Positions 51,509 through 59,391 of a stretch of 64,000 nucleotides of DNA are shown here, piece after piece (positions within the stretch are counted from its first letter, which is position 1; every line of letters begins with the position of its first letter). The position numbers were made by a program, and so were the translations under genes. The notes under the pieces are model-generated. The model had not been told where the DNA came from. It ran no database searches and saw only the letters and a program-made list of their open reading frames with translations. Source of the DNA: Vibrio gangliei (GTDB lineage Bacteria > Pseudomonadota > Gammaproteobacteria > Enterobacterales > Vibrionaceae); assembly GCF_026001925.1 (NCBI RefSeq), contig NZ_AP021869.1:620001-684000 (forward strand). Reading direction: 5' to 3'.

Positions 51509-52801
51509 ATGAGCAAGCTATTCATTCGGTTTGTTATGCTCCTGGCAGTTGTACTGACTTCGCAAACTGCGTCAGCGGCCATTGAGCCTAATGGTGTCTT
51601 GGATGAAGTGGCCGTGCGTTTCATGACGGCCAGTGCTACTTGGGGCACGGTAATTACAAACTATGCCGCCTGGTTATTCTGGACGCTGGGCACTATATCC
51701 CTTGTTTGGACTGGTGGGACCTTAATCCTTAAACAAGCGGATATAAGGGAGTTTTTTGCCGAGTTCGTCCGCTTCATCCTGACGTTTGGTTTCTTTCTCT
51801 GGTTGCTCAGAAACGGCCCAGACTTTGCGACGTCAATCATCGACTCGTTGAGAATGATCGGTGCTCAAGCCGGTGGCCTTCCGAGAGATCTAACCCCGTC
51901 AGAGCCTATTAGTATTGCGTTCGACATTATTGTGAAAGCTGGTGAGTCCTACAGCATCACAAGCCCTATAGATAACCTGTCTATCTTCTTAATCACGCTG
52001 GCAATTTTGGCATGTATGGCGGTAGTGGCGGCCAATGTGTTGTTGGCCTTGGTGACGGCTTGGATATTGATCTATGCCGGTGTTTTCGTGCTGGGGTTTG
52101 GTGGTTCGCGTTGGACTTCAGATATAGCAATCAACTACTTCAAAAGCGTATTGGGCGTTGCTTTGAAGTTGATGACAATGACGTTGCTCATTGGCATTGC
52201 TATGTCGATCATGGACGGTTTCTATACCGATCTATCCAATGATGCCCCTATGCGTGAACTGTTGGTGATCTTTGTCGTTTCACTGGTTCTCGTGATGCTC
52301 ATTCACTCTGTTCCCAATGTGATTGCCAGCCTAGTCCCTGGAGGCGGCGCGGCGGCAGGTGCTGGCAGTATCAGTGCTGGGGCGATGGCCGGAGCGGCTG
52401 TTGCTACTGGTGGTATGGCTGCCGGTGCCGCAATGGCTACCGCCGGCGGAGCGTCTGCTATTCAGGCTGCATTTGCAAAAGCAGGCGAGAACGTAGCGAA
52501 TAATACTGACGTTATGTCGAGCCTGGGCGGTGCATTTAGCGGCGGCGGCGATTCTGATGAAGCTGGCTCCTTTACCCAAGCTTCCGGTCAATCTTCTAGT
52601 GGTGGCGAATCCTCTGGCGGTTTTAAAGGTAGCGCTGTAAAAGCGGGGCGTATTGCAGCGGATACCGGTGCGAATTTGATGAAGGGAATGGGTGATATGG
52701 CCGGGGATAGAATCAGCGGCACTACAGGAGGTCGTCTAGCTAGCTCGATCCGAAACAGCACGAAAGATGACGGGGATAGCGATGACCAGGAGGGCGACTG
52801 A
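51509..52801 (+). CDS. trbL: P-type conjugative transfer protein TrbL (VirB6-like)
   Basis: Polytopic inner-membrane channel component of the mating pore. It is 430 residues. A signal peptide (residues 1-23) is followed by about six membrane helices to residue 265. After these comes an Ala/Gly-rich stretch (GGGAAAGAGSISAGAMAGAA) and a Ser/Gly/Asp-rich soluble tail, all typical of TrbL. It ends inside the next gene (20-35 bp overlap). Confidence 0.92.
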   Translation: MSKLFIRFVMLLAVVLTSQTASAAIEPNGVLDEVAVRFMTASATWGTVITNYAAWLFWTLGTISLVWTGGTLILKQADIREFFAEFVRFILTFGFFLWLLRNGPDFATSIIDSLRMIGAQAGGLPRDLTPSEPISIAFDIIVKAGESYSITSPIDNLSIFLITLAILACMAVVAANVLLALVTAWILIYAGVFVLGFGGSRWTSDIAINYFKSVLGVALKLMTMTLLIGIAMSIMDGFYTDLSNDAPMRELLVIFVVSLVLVMLIHSVPNVIASLVPGGGAAAGAGSISAGAMAGAAVATGGMAAGAAMATAGGASAIQAAFAKAGENVANNTDVMSSLGGAFSGGGDSDEAGSFTQASGQSSSGGESSGGFKGSAVKAGRIAADTGANLMKGMGDMAGDRISGTTGGRLASSIRNSTKDDGDSDDQEGD

Positions 52802-53054
52802 CGACGCTTCCCCTGCATTTGACAACGATAACTTAGGCGGTGGCAGCACTGGCTGGATGAATCAAACCGGCGGCTTTGATGGATTATCCAGTGAGGACCA
52901 GGAAGAAGCCCGACAAGCACACGCAGAATGGCAAGAGCGCGATCTGGAAAAGCACACCTTCGACGTTGAGGACTATGTGTCGTATGCCCAGGAACGCCAG
53001 CAGGAGCGCAACGAAGAGGTTGCCAGTTTTGTTAAAAAAGGTCGCATGACCTAA
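52767..53054 (+). CDS. Small acidic protein downstream of trbL
   Basis: A 95-residue hydrophilic protein that I do not recognise. It overlaps the end of trbL; the start could be ATG 52767 or the in-frame ATG 52782. Glu, Asp, Gln and Arg dominate (SSEDQEEARQAHAEWQERDL, SYAQERQQERNEEVASF), suggesting helices. In RP4 small trb genes (trbM-trbP) follow trbL, so a transfer role is likely but not shown. Confidence 0.7.
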   Translation: MTGIAMTRRATDDASPAFDNDNLGGGSTGWMNQTGGFDGLSSEDQEEARQAHAEWQERDLEKHTFDVEDYVSYAQERQQERNEEVASFVKKGRMT

Positions 53055-53074
53055 CTAGATAAGGATTACTCATT

Positions 53075-53329
53075 ATGGAGTTTAGCTTTCCACCTCAAAA
53101 CCTTGCGGAGTTATTTGGTTTCTTCGCCGTGATGTTCATTGTGATGCTTGCCTTCTATTTTTTTGGGCAGTGGTTGCACAACATCAGGCACGGGCCGAAG
53201 ATGAAAGCCATTGCCGACAAAATGGAGGTATTCCAAAACAAGCTGGCCGGGCGTGCCTACAAGGACATGACGAGATCGGTCGATCAAATCGACAAAATGA
53301 GACGCTGGCCGGTTGGTCGACGCAAGTAG
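53075..53329 (+). CDS. Small single-pass membrane protein
   Basis: An 84-residue protein with one hydrophobic helix at about residues 14-32 (FFAVMFIVMLAFYFFGQWL) and a basic cytoplasmic tail. Ribosome site AAGGATTACTC; 20 bp after the previous gene. It appears to be the last intact gene of the trb operon, because a strong hairpin follows. No family recognised. Confidence 0.7.
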   Translation: MEFSFPPQNLAELFGFFAVMFIVMLAFYFFGQWLHNIRHGPKMKAIADKMEVFQNKLAGRAYKDMTRSVDQIDKMRRWPVGRRK

Positions 53330-53333
53330 TTAG

Positions 53334-53367
53334 AAAGCACACGGGCCGGTGATGGTGCACCGGCCCG
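53334..53367 (+). terminator. Hairpin A ending the trb operon
   Basis: CGGGCCGGTG-ATGGTG-CACCGGCCCG (53342-53367) is a perfect 10-bp GC-rich stem preceded by AAAGCACA. There is no long T-tract, so it may be a rho-assisted stop or another structural signal. A diverged copy lies at 55064-55097, on the other side of the 506-residue cargo gene. Confidence 0.7.
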
Positions 53368-53401
53368 CATTTCCACATACCACCTGACCGAGAGGTGACA
53401 C

Positions 53402-53494
53402 ATGGCAACCACACATAATATCGAAGTTGAGCAAGTGATATATCAAGTAGCTGTTGAGTTCACATTTCAATTAAAGGAAACTATATTAGTTTGA
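53402..53494 (+). pseudogene. 30-residue ORF, probable broken 5' end of a transfer gene
   Basis: ATG at 53402 has a strong ribosome site (GAGAGGTGACAC) and codes for MATTHNIEVEQVIYQVAVEF followed by ten more residues and a stop. The first part resembles element coding sequence, but it stops where AT-rich DNA of the next gene begins. The likely explanation is that the cargo insertion removed the rest of the gene. It could also be a genuine small peptide. Confidence 0.5.
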
Positions 53495-53515
53495 TCTTTA
53501 TGGAAAAATAGAAAA

Positions 53516-55036
53516 ATGGATGCATCAGGCTTACTTACGGTTATCGCAGTTCTACTTACGGGAGCTGCTCTTCTCCCAAGGAGAGTTATCCTTGATTTAG
53601 TTATTCGAATGACAATTATTGATTGGATAATAGTTTTTATCTTGTCAGTTTCTAGCCTTTATTTATTGTTTCTTGATGTCCTGATCAATAATAACATGGC
53701 TTTACCATTTAGTTGGTTATTCGGTTTTGATAAAGAAAGCTCGTTGTTATTAGTATCTATTGTGGCCATATTGTACGCAATATTAAAGATAAATGGCTCT
53801 AGAATAAGTAGAAAGAATTTTCGTAAGTTAAATTTAACAACTAGCCAATTACTAAAAGATAATAATTTCAAGGATGTTTCATTTTTCGTCGATAAATATT
53901 ATTTCCAATTAAGAAGATATTGTTTATATAAATCAGTTTTCGTTCGTTTTGGAAATTTAATAGAGCCAAAATCAGAACTGATAATATTTGAATTTAGGCA
54001 GAATGAAAAATCACGGATTGAAATTAAAATTAATGAATTAAGGAGCAAGGTTTCCAATTTTTTTCCAAAAACTTATTGGCTTTCAAATGAGGTGAAAGAG
54101 TACTTTCTCTACTTATATAAATCTAGATCTTATATGCATCATTTAGCAATTGCTAATCCAGTTCTTGGTGTGAAAATTTTGACTAAAGATTTTTGTTCAG
54201 AGTCAATGTACAGACACGAGTTCTTTAAATTTTTGATTAGCAATTCGGTTAGTCCTCTTTATAGAGAGTTAGCTTTATGTCAATGCATTACTACAACAGA
54301 CTGCTATGAATTAGATCCAACGAATGTACTATTAACAGAGTTGTTTTCTGATGTTTCTGTTGCCCATGATATGGAAGTTTATCAATCAATTTATGATTAT
54401 GTCTCTGATTTTATTGAATTAACTGGGAAGGATAATTCCTACAATGTTCCCCACATAAATTACTACGATACCGATAAAGCATTCAGTTGCCCTATTTATA
54501 TGTCGATCCATTTTTTTGACGTTATGATAAGAGCTTCAGTTGAACAAGCATATGAGCACCATTTATATCCAAATAAAATATTTCTATTTGTTAAGAATAT
54601 AGTAGAACAACTTGATTACAGCCTTGTCGATGATATTGATTGTGAATTTCCAACTAGATACGACAGGTTAATTTATGAATCATTTTCTGTAACAAGTTCT
54701 TGGCTTGAAATGGTTAAAGACAGAATGAAACAAACTTTAAAGTATGATTCTTATCTTATTATTGAGTCATATGCTTTAATGCTGAATGAGGTTTTAGCTA
54801 GTGATAAGTTTAATGAAGATAAGAAAAGTTATTATTTGAGTATAGTTTTGAGAACAATGAGAGAATTTGATAAAGAAGGTTATTTTTCTCAATGTGAATA
54901 TATTTCTCATATTGTCTTAGCTAGATATCAATATGGGGTCAAAGATGAAAAACTAGAGAGAATAGTGAAAGGTCTTAGACACAATATAAGTAGGGATGAC
55001 TTTGAACTATCAGCTATGATTGATAAATATTTTTGA
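53516..55036 (+). CDS. Membrane-anchored protein of unknown function (cargo, candidate defence)
   Basis: A 506-residue protein not recognised. Three hydrophobic helices lie near the N-terminus (about residues 5-22, 32-55 and 72-90), and the remaining 400 residues are soluble, presumably cytoplasmic, and rich in Tyr, Phe and Lys. No catalytic motif stands out. It is very AT-rich compared with the trb genes before it, and it is bracketed by two related hairpins, so it was probably acquired as a unit. Location beside SIR2-like and ABC-3C genes makes a phage-defence role possible. Confidence 0.75.
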   Translation: MDASGLLTVIAVLLTGAALLPRRVILDLVIRMTIIDWIIVFILSVSSLYLLFLDVLINNNMALPFSWLFGFDKESSLLLVSIVAILYAILKINGSRISRKNFRKLNLTTSQLLKDNNFKDVSFFVDKYYFQLRRYCLYKSVFVRFGNLIEPKSELIIFEFRQNEKSRIEIKINELRSKVSNFFPKTYWLSNEVKEYFLYLYKSRSYMHHLAIANPVLGVKILTKDFCSESMYRHEFFKFLISNSVSPLYRELALCQCITTTDCYELDPTNVLLTELFSDVSVAHDMEVYQSIYDYVSDFIELTGKDNSYNVPHINYYDTDKAFSCPIYMSIHFFDVMIRASVEQAYEHHLYPNKIFLFVKNIVEQLDYSLVDDIDCEFPTRYDRLIYESFSVTSSWLEMVKDRMKQTLKYDSYLIIESYALMLNEVLASDKFNEDKKSYYLSIVLRTMREFDKEGYFSQCEYISHIVLARYQYGVKDEKLERIVKGLRHNISRDDFELSAMIDKYF

Positions 55037-55063
55037 TGTTAAGTATCATAATGTCTTGTGATA

Positions 55064-55097
55064 AAGCTCACGGGCTGGCAATGGTACACCTGCCCGC
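55064..55097 (+). terminator. Hairpin B, diverged copy of hairpin A
   Basis: AAAGCTCACGGGCTGGCAAT continuing through GGTACACCTGCCCGC aligns with hairpin A at 22 of the 27 stem-loop positions, and the preceding AAAGCNCACGGGC is also shared. It is followed by TTTTATTATA, so this copy looks like a working terminator for the 506-residue gene. Confidence 0.7.
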
Positions 55098-55160
55098 TTT
55101 TATTATATATCGTATTTTATATAGGTACTTGATTAATAAAATTTAATTCATGGTAATTTG

Positions 55161-55628
55161 CTATGTTTTAGGCTGCGATGCAACATTCAGTATCGCTTTA
55201 AACTCTTCTAAGCTATTTTTTGTCGTACTACCAAACAAGCGTTCATAGCCAAGAAAAAGAGCTGTGAGAACAACCGCTGAACTAAAAAGGATGTCATTCC
55301 CCAAGGCTTTTATAGAAGCAGCGAACAGGACACCAACAATAATGAGGAAAAAGTCTCGCTCTTTATGTTTGGATATATGAGTGTCTATAAGCAACTTCGC
55401 TTCAGCTATATCATCCTCCTTCAATTTATATCTAACCACTGCATGCTTTAAATGTTTCAACCACTTAGAGTTAAATTCTTTCTCGATACTTAGCAGTATT
55501 TCTAGCTCTTGATACTTAGTAGATTCTTTAGACCGAGCAAACCAACTTTTTGCTGTAAACCAACGCTCTTTGAATAACTTGTCCCGTTCCTTTGTGTAAT
55601 CTCTTAGGTATTCTTCTATCCAAGACAA
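55161..55628 (-). CDS. Small protein with two membrane helices, unknown
   Basis: A 155-residue protein of unknown family. Residues 1-90 are charged and helical (SWIEEYLRDYTKERDKLF). Two hydrophobic helices follow at about 94-110 (FFLIIVGVLFAASIKAL) and 115-132 (LFSSAVVLTALFLGYERL), then a short tail. It is on the same strand as the SIR2-like gene, 122 bp downstream of it, so the two may be co-transcribed. Confidence 0.65.
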   Translation of the reverse strand: MSWIEEYLRDYTKERDKLFKERWFTAKSWFARSKESTKYQELEILLSIEKEFNSKWLKHLKHAVVRYKLKEDDIAEAKLLIDTHISKHKERDFFLIIVGVLFAASIKALGNDILFSSAVVLTALFLGYERLFGSTTKNSLEEFKAILNVASQPKT

Positions 55629-55750
55629 TATTCTTCTCCCTTAATTGATAAATAACGAATGACATGAGTTTCTCTCTTGAAACATAGTCGCTCTTATTTG
55701 GTGATTTTTGGATGCTGTCAGGATTGTTTTAGATGCATCTTTATCAACGG

Positions 55751-56734
55751 CTACCAAATAGGTGTGGATGCGGCATCATAGAATTCTATATCTATGCGAC
55801 GGTCAAGAAATCTATCTGCGTTTGCCATTACTTCTCGGTTTAAGTCCTGGTTCTCATCTCCAAAGATACTGATGAAGACTTTGTTTACTCTACTACGATT
55901 AATCTGATCGAATATATGTCTGTCGTTATGAGCTATTGAGTGACCATGAATGTAGAGAGTGCCTCTCAGTTCACCCAACGCTTGGTAGCAAGCATTTAGA
56001 TATGGGTTATGTTTGATTTTCTCAAGCTTCTTTTGGTAGGTGGGTTCAGACACAAAAAGGGGAAACTCTCCTGCATCTAACCATCGTCTTACTTGGTCAA
56101 CGATCGCATCCCAATCTTCTTGGTCATAAACCCGTTTATAAATACCTTGCTCAGTATTGTAGAGATGGAGGCCCCCGTGTAGAAAGTGCAAGTTTTGAGT
56201 ACGTTGTTGCCATTCATCGCCATTAAAACCATCTTTCATACCACACCATCGATCTGGTCTAAAGGGAGGTAGATTCCATTTGTTTACAGCCCAATACAAA
56301 AGTAAGTCGTAATTGAGAGAAAATATATTGTTGAAACGAGTGAGGAATCTTCTAGTTAAGGTGAAACTATCATCCGCAATGGCTCCGGGGCGGTGAGGAT
56401 GAGTATTAGCAATTACCTCAATAAGTGAGTCTTTTAACTGCTCTTGGTCAGCTTGAATCTGTTCAATGATATCTATGTTCACGTCATAGGTTTCGCAAAC
56501 TTTTTCCGCTGATTGCAGAGCATGCATTATTTTTTCAAAATCAAAAGTATCAAAACGATCAAATATTTCTCTCAGCTCTCGGTCGCTGTCTCTAAAGTTG
56601 GCTTCATCGAACAAATTTTCATAATTGAATGTTCTATTGTTCCATGCCCGAGAAAAGCCATTAGCAAGCAGTATTGACGGCTGCTCCCTTTCTTCTAGTT
56701 GCTGAAGAGTATCTTCATAAGTCTGTAGTGGCAT
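55751..56734 (-). CDS. SIR2-like DUF4917 family protein
   Basis: A 327-residue protein matching the DUF4917 pattern. SIR2-type nucleotide-binding features are visible: ANGFSRAW (residues 24-31), SLNYDLLLYW (139-148), FLHGGLHLY (184-192) and YIHGHS (261-266). SIR2-like proteins in mobile elements often degrade NAD during phage infection, so a defence role is an inference. It belongs to a minus-strand pair with the downstream 155-residue membrane protein. The 285-bp upstream gap is AT-rich and holds no further gene. Confidence 0.78.
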   Translation of the reverse strand: MPLQTYEDTLQQLEEREQPSILLANGFSRAWNNRTFNYENLFDEANFRDSDRELREIFDRFDTFDFEKIMHALQSAEKVCETYDVNIDIIEQIQADQEQLKDSLIEVIANTHPHRPGAIADDSFTLTRRFLTRFNNIFSLNYDLLLYWAVNKWNLPPFRPDRWCGMKDGFNGDEWQQRTQNLHFLHGGLHLYNTEQGIYKRVYDQEDWDAIVDQVRRWLDAGEFPLFVSEPTYQKKLEKIKHNPYLNACYQALGELRGTLYIHGHSIAHNDRHIFDQINRSRVNKVFISIFGDENQDLNREVMANADRFLDRRIDIEFYDAASTPIW

Positions 56735-56979
56735 CGATGCATCCTTTTTGTTATGTAATTATATTTTTCAAGCAATTAACTCAACACAATGCAACCACAC
56801 CAAAATAAAAAAATCATCTGTAAAGTTTTATGATAATGCTGAGCACTTAGTTAGTATGTTTCAGCAAACAGATCGTGTAGATTGATAATTTAGATGGCAT
56901 TCTAGGGTATATATGTTGAACGGGCATGTAATGTTTCACATTGGCTAAGGGTGCTTGCGATTTAGAAATTTAACAACAA

Positions 56980-57004
56980 GAGTCAGTACCACTTACTCTG
57001 ACTC
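56980..57004 (-). terminator. Hairpin after the 42-residue ORF
   Basis: A perfect 7-bp inverted repeat GAGTCAG/CTGACTC is followed on the minus strand by TTGTTGTTAAAT. It lies 16 bp beyond the stop of the small gene at 57020-57148. Confidence 0.55.
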
Positions 57005-57019
57005 GGCATTGGTGACACC

Positions 57020-57148
57020 TTACTTGGTCGAGGATTTACTCGGCTTTAAGCCCGGAGTGTTTCCTGGAGTTTTTTTGTTGTCACGTCGACGTTGATCTGG
57101 TTTACCAGTCGACTTGGCTATTGGTTTTGGTCCTGGTTTCAAACCCAT
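57020..57148 (-). CDS. Small basic proline-rich protein (42 residues)
   Basis: The minus strand reads MGLKPGPKPIAKSTGKPDQR and 22 more residues, rich in Lys, Pro, Gly and Arg. A strong ribosome site (AAAAGGATCAAATC) precedes the ATG and a hairpin follows the stop, which argues for a real gene. The composition suggests nucleic-acid binding. No family recognised. Confidence 0.6.
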   Translation of the reverse strand: MGLKPGPKPIAKSTGKPDQRRRDNKKTPGNTPGLKPSKSSTK

Positions 57149-57320
57149 GATTTGATCCTTTTATTTAACGAGGTTATTCCTCGTTGTATAATCTTTGGGC
57201 AGTATTGATGGCTTTCAAGATGTGTATGAAAAACAATCTAAAAATATCCCCAAGGTTTCTTGCTGGTAACTCATGTTTTGATGCGTTTTAAAATGTACTG
57301 CGACAAGTTGGAGGCACAAG

Positions 57321-57506
57321 ATGGATAGAATTACCTCGGGTCCACGACGGCTTAGTGTTGAAGAGATACAAGAGCTTCGTCGTGATATGCAAGAATCCTC
57401 AGCTTGGGCCAAAGTAGAACTAAAACGCCGACGAGACGCAAAAAATCAAAAAAATTCTACGCATGGTATAGATGATGGTATCGAGAAAGGTTGCATTTCT
57501 AACTAG
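57321..57506 (+). CDS. Small charged helical protein (61 residues)
   Basis: Starts MDRITSGPRRLSVEEIQELR and is rich in Arg, Lys, Glu and Gln throughout; it is probably helical. The ribosome site TTGGAGGCACAAG is excellent. It is divergent from the 42-residue gene across 172 bp and ends 37 bp before ISCR2. Function unknown. Confidence 0.6.
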   Translation: MDRITSGPRRLSVEEIQELRRDMQESSAWAKVELKRRRDAKNQKNSTHGIDDGIEKGCISN

Positions 57507-57542
57507 CTGTTATTCCGATGTATTTTGTGTCCGTTGATATTC

Positions 57543-59391
57543 GAGTGGGAGTGACGGGCACTGGCTGGCAATGTCTAGCAACGGCAGGCATTTCGGCTGA
57601 GGGTAAAAGAACTTTCCGCTAAGCGATAGACTGTATGTAAACACAGTATTGCAAGGACGCGGAACATGCCTCATGTGGCGGCCAGGACGGCCAGCCGGGA
57701 TCGGGATACTGGTCGTTACCAGAGCCACCGACCCGAGCAAACCCTTCTCTATCAGATCGTTGACGAGTATTACCCGGCATTCGCTGCGCTTATGGCAGAG
57801 CAGGGAAAGGAATTGCCGGGCTATGTGCAACGGGAATTTGAAGAATTTCTCCAATGCGGGCGGCTGGAGCATGGCTTTCTACGGGTTCGCTGCGAGTCTT
57901 GCCACGCCGAGCACCTGGTCGCTTTCAGCTGTAAGCGTCGCGGTTTCTGCCCGAGCTGTGGGGCGCGGCGGATGGCCGAAAGTGCCGCCTTGCTGGTTGA
58001 TGAAGTACTGCCTGAACAACCCATGCGTCAGTGGGTGTTGAGCTTCCCGTTTCAGCTGCGTTTCCTGTTTGCCAGCCGGCCCGAGATCATGGGGTGGGTG
58101 CTGGGCATCGTTTACCGCGTCATTGCCACGCACCTGGTCAAGAAAGCGGGCCATACCCACCAAGTGGCCAAGACGGGCGCGGTCACCCTGATCCAGCGTT
58201 TTGGATCGGCGCTCAATCTGAATGTTCACTTCCACATGCTGTTTCTCGACGGTGTGTATGTCGAGCAATCCCACGGCTCAGCGCGTTTCCGCTGGGTCAA
58301 GGCGCCGACCAGCCCAGAGCTCACCCAGCTGACGCACACCATCGCCCACCGGGTGGGTCGCTATCTGGAACGGCAAGGCCTGCTGGAACGGGATGTCGAA
58401 AACAGCTATCTGGCCTCGGATGCGGTGGATGACGACCCGATGACACCCCTGCTGGGGCACTCGATCACTTACCGTATCGCTGTCGGTTCACAGGCGGGGC
58501 GAAAGGTGTTCACTTTGCAAACTCTGCCGACCAGTGGTGATCCGTTCGGTGACGGGATTGGCAAGGTAGCCGGGTCCAGCCTGCACGCCGGCGTGGCGGC
58601 CAGGGCCGATGAACGCAAGAAGCTCGAACGGCTGTGCCGGTACATCAGCCGCCCGGCGGTATCCGAGAAGCGGCTGTCGTTAACACGAGGCGGCAACGTG
58701 CGCTACCAGCTCAAGACGCCGTACCGGGACGGCACCACGCACGTCATTTTCGAACCATTGGATTTCATTGCAAGGCTGGCCGCCCTGGTACCGAAGCCCA
58801 GAGTCAACCTAACCCGCTTCCACGGGGTGTTCGCACCCAACAGTCGGCACCGGGCGTTGGTCACGCCGGCAAAACGGGGCAGGGGCAACAAGGTCAGGGT
58901 GGCTGATGAACCGGCAACACCAGCACAACGGCGAGCGTCGATGACATGGGCGCAACGGCTCAAGCGTGTTTTCAATATCGACATCGAGACCTGCAGCGGC
59001 TGCGGCGGCGCCATGAAAGTCATCGCCTGCATTGAAGACCCTATAGTGATCAAGCAGATCCTTGATCACCTGAAGCACAAAGCCGAAACCAGCGGGACCA
59101 GGGCGTTACCCGAAAGCCGGGCGCCACCGGCTGAGCTGCTCCTGGGTCTGTTTGACTGACGAGCCTGAAGGCCAACGATACCAATCAAAATGCTGCGTTC
59201 ACAGCGCCGCGGCAGGGATCCGCCGTGCTGGTTGTCGGAAAAGGAGCCGCTAGTGGGAAAGAGGAGGGTAAATTTTCAGCGTTGCTGGCTCCCCGTCAGC
59301 CGGATTGGGTTGCATCGCAGGGGTGTCGAAAGAGTCAACTGCGGTCCAAAGCTGTTGGACTTGGGTGAAAAGGGCGTTTATTCTTCCTATA
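57543..59391 (+). mobile_element. ISCR2 (ISVsa3, IS91-like), copy 1, apparently complete
   Basis: Rolling-circle element. The right end is fixed at about 59391, where identity to copy 2 stops (after CTTCCTATACGT). The left end is placed from the 1849-bp length I recall for ISCR2, so it is approximate. The stretch before the transposase gene (57543-57665) should contain terIS, and the 230 bp after it oriIS. From 57638 to the right end it is identical to copy 2 as far as I could compare. Confidence 0.85.
57666..59159 (+). CDS. ISCR2 transposase, copy 1
   Basis: Y1-type HUH rolling-circle transposase of the IS91 family, 497 residues. The N-terminal zinc-finger region is CESCHAEH ... CKRRGFCPSCGARR. 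The HUH motif is in LNLNVHFHMLFLDG and the catalytic tyrosine in LCRYISRPAVS. A second zinc-like C-terminal motif is CSGCGGAMKVIAC. GC-rich composition unlike the host marks it as foreign. Confidence 0.97.
   Translation: MPHVAARTASRDRDTGRYQSHRPEQTLLYQIVDEYYPAFAALMAEQGKELPGYVQREFEEFLQCGRLEHGFLRVRCESCHAEHLVAFSCKRRGFCPSCGARRMAESAALLVDEVLPEQPMRQWVLSFPFQLRFLFASRPEIMGWVLGIVYRVIATHLVKKAGHTHQVAKTGAVTLIQRFGSALNLNVHFHMLFLDGVYVEQSHGSARFRWVKAPTSPELTQLTHTIAHRVGRYLERQGLLERDVENSYLASDAVDDDPMTPLLGHSITYRIAVGSQAGRKVFTLQTLPTSGDPFGDGIGKVAGSSLHAGVAARADERKKLERLCRYISRPAVSEKRLSLTRGGNVRYQLKTPYRDGTTHVIFEPLDFIARLAALVPKPRVNLTRFHGVFAPNSRHRALVTPAKRGRGNKVRVADEPATPAQRRASMTWAQRLKRVFNIDIETCSGCGGAMKVIACIEDPIVIKQILDHLKHKAETSGTRALPESRAPPAELLLGLFD

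Larger units (their letters stand above)
40348..57542. mobile_element. guaA-associated integrated mobilizable element (right end not defined)
   Basis: Starting next to guaA come an integrase gene, an ABC-3C operon, an AlpA-type regulator, a RepA gene with iterons, an IncP-like oriT with traJ-traI, trbJ-trbK-trbL and AT-rich cargo. The left limit is set by the end of guaA. The right limit is only where ISCR2 begins; no convincing copy of the guaA 3' end was found beyond it, so the true end may lie outside the window or have been lost. Gene content mixes chromosome-like integration with plasmid-like replication and transfer. Confidence 0.65.

Noticed and set aside
53342..55097. Hairpins A and B as integron attC sites flanking a gene cassette
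   Set aside because: No GTTRRRY/RYYYAAC core sites are visible and there is no integron integrase in the window.
57540..57553. ATTCGAGTGGGAGTGA as the right attachment site (attR) of the guaA element
   Set aside because: It only loosely resembles the guaA end (one insertion, further mismatches) and probably belongs to the ISCR2 left end; not strong enough to call attR.
58703..59053. Minus-strand ORFs inside the ISCR2 transposase genes
   Set aside because: Shadow frames caused by high GC content; they recur in both copies only because the DNA is identical.
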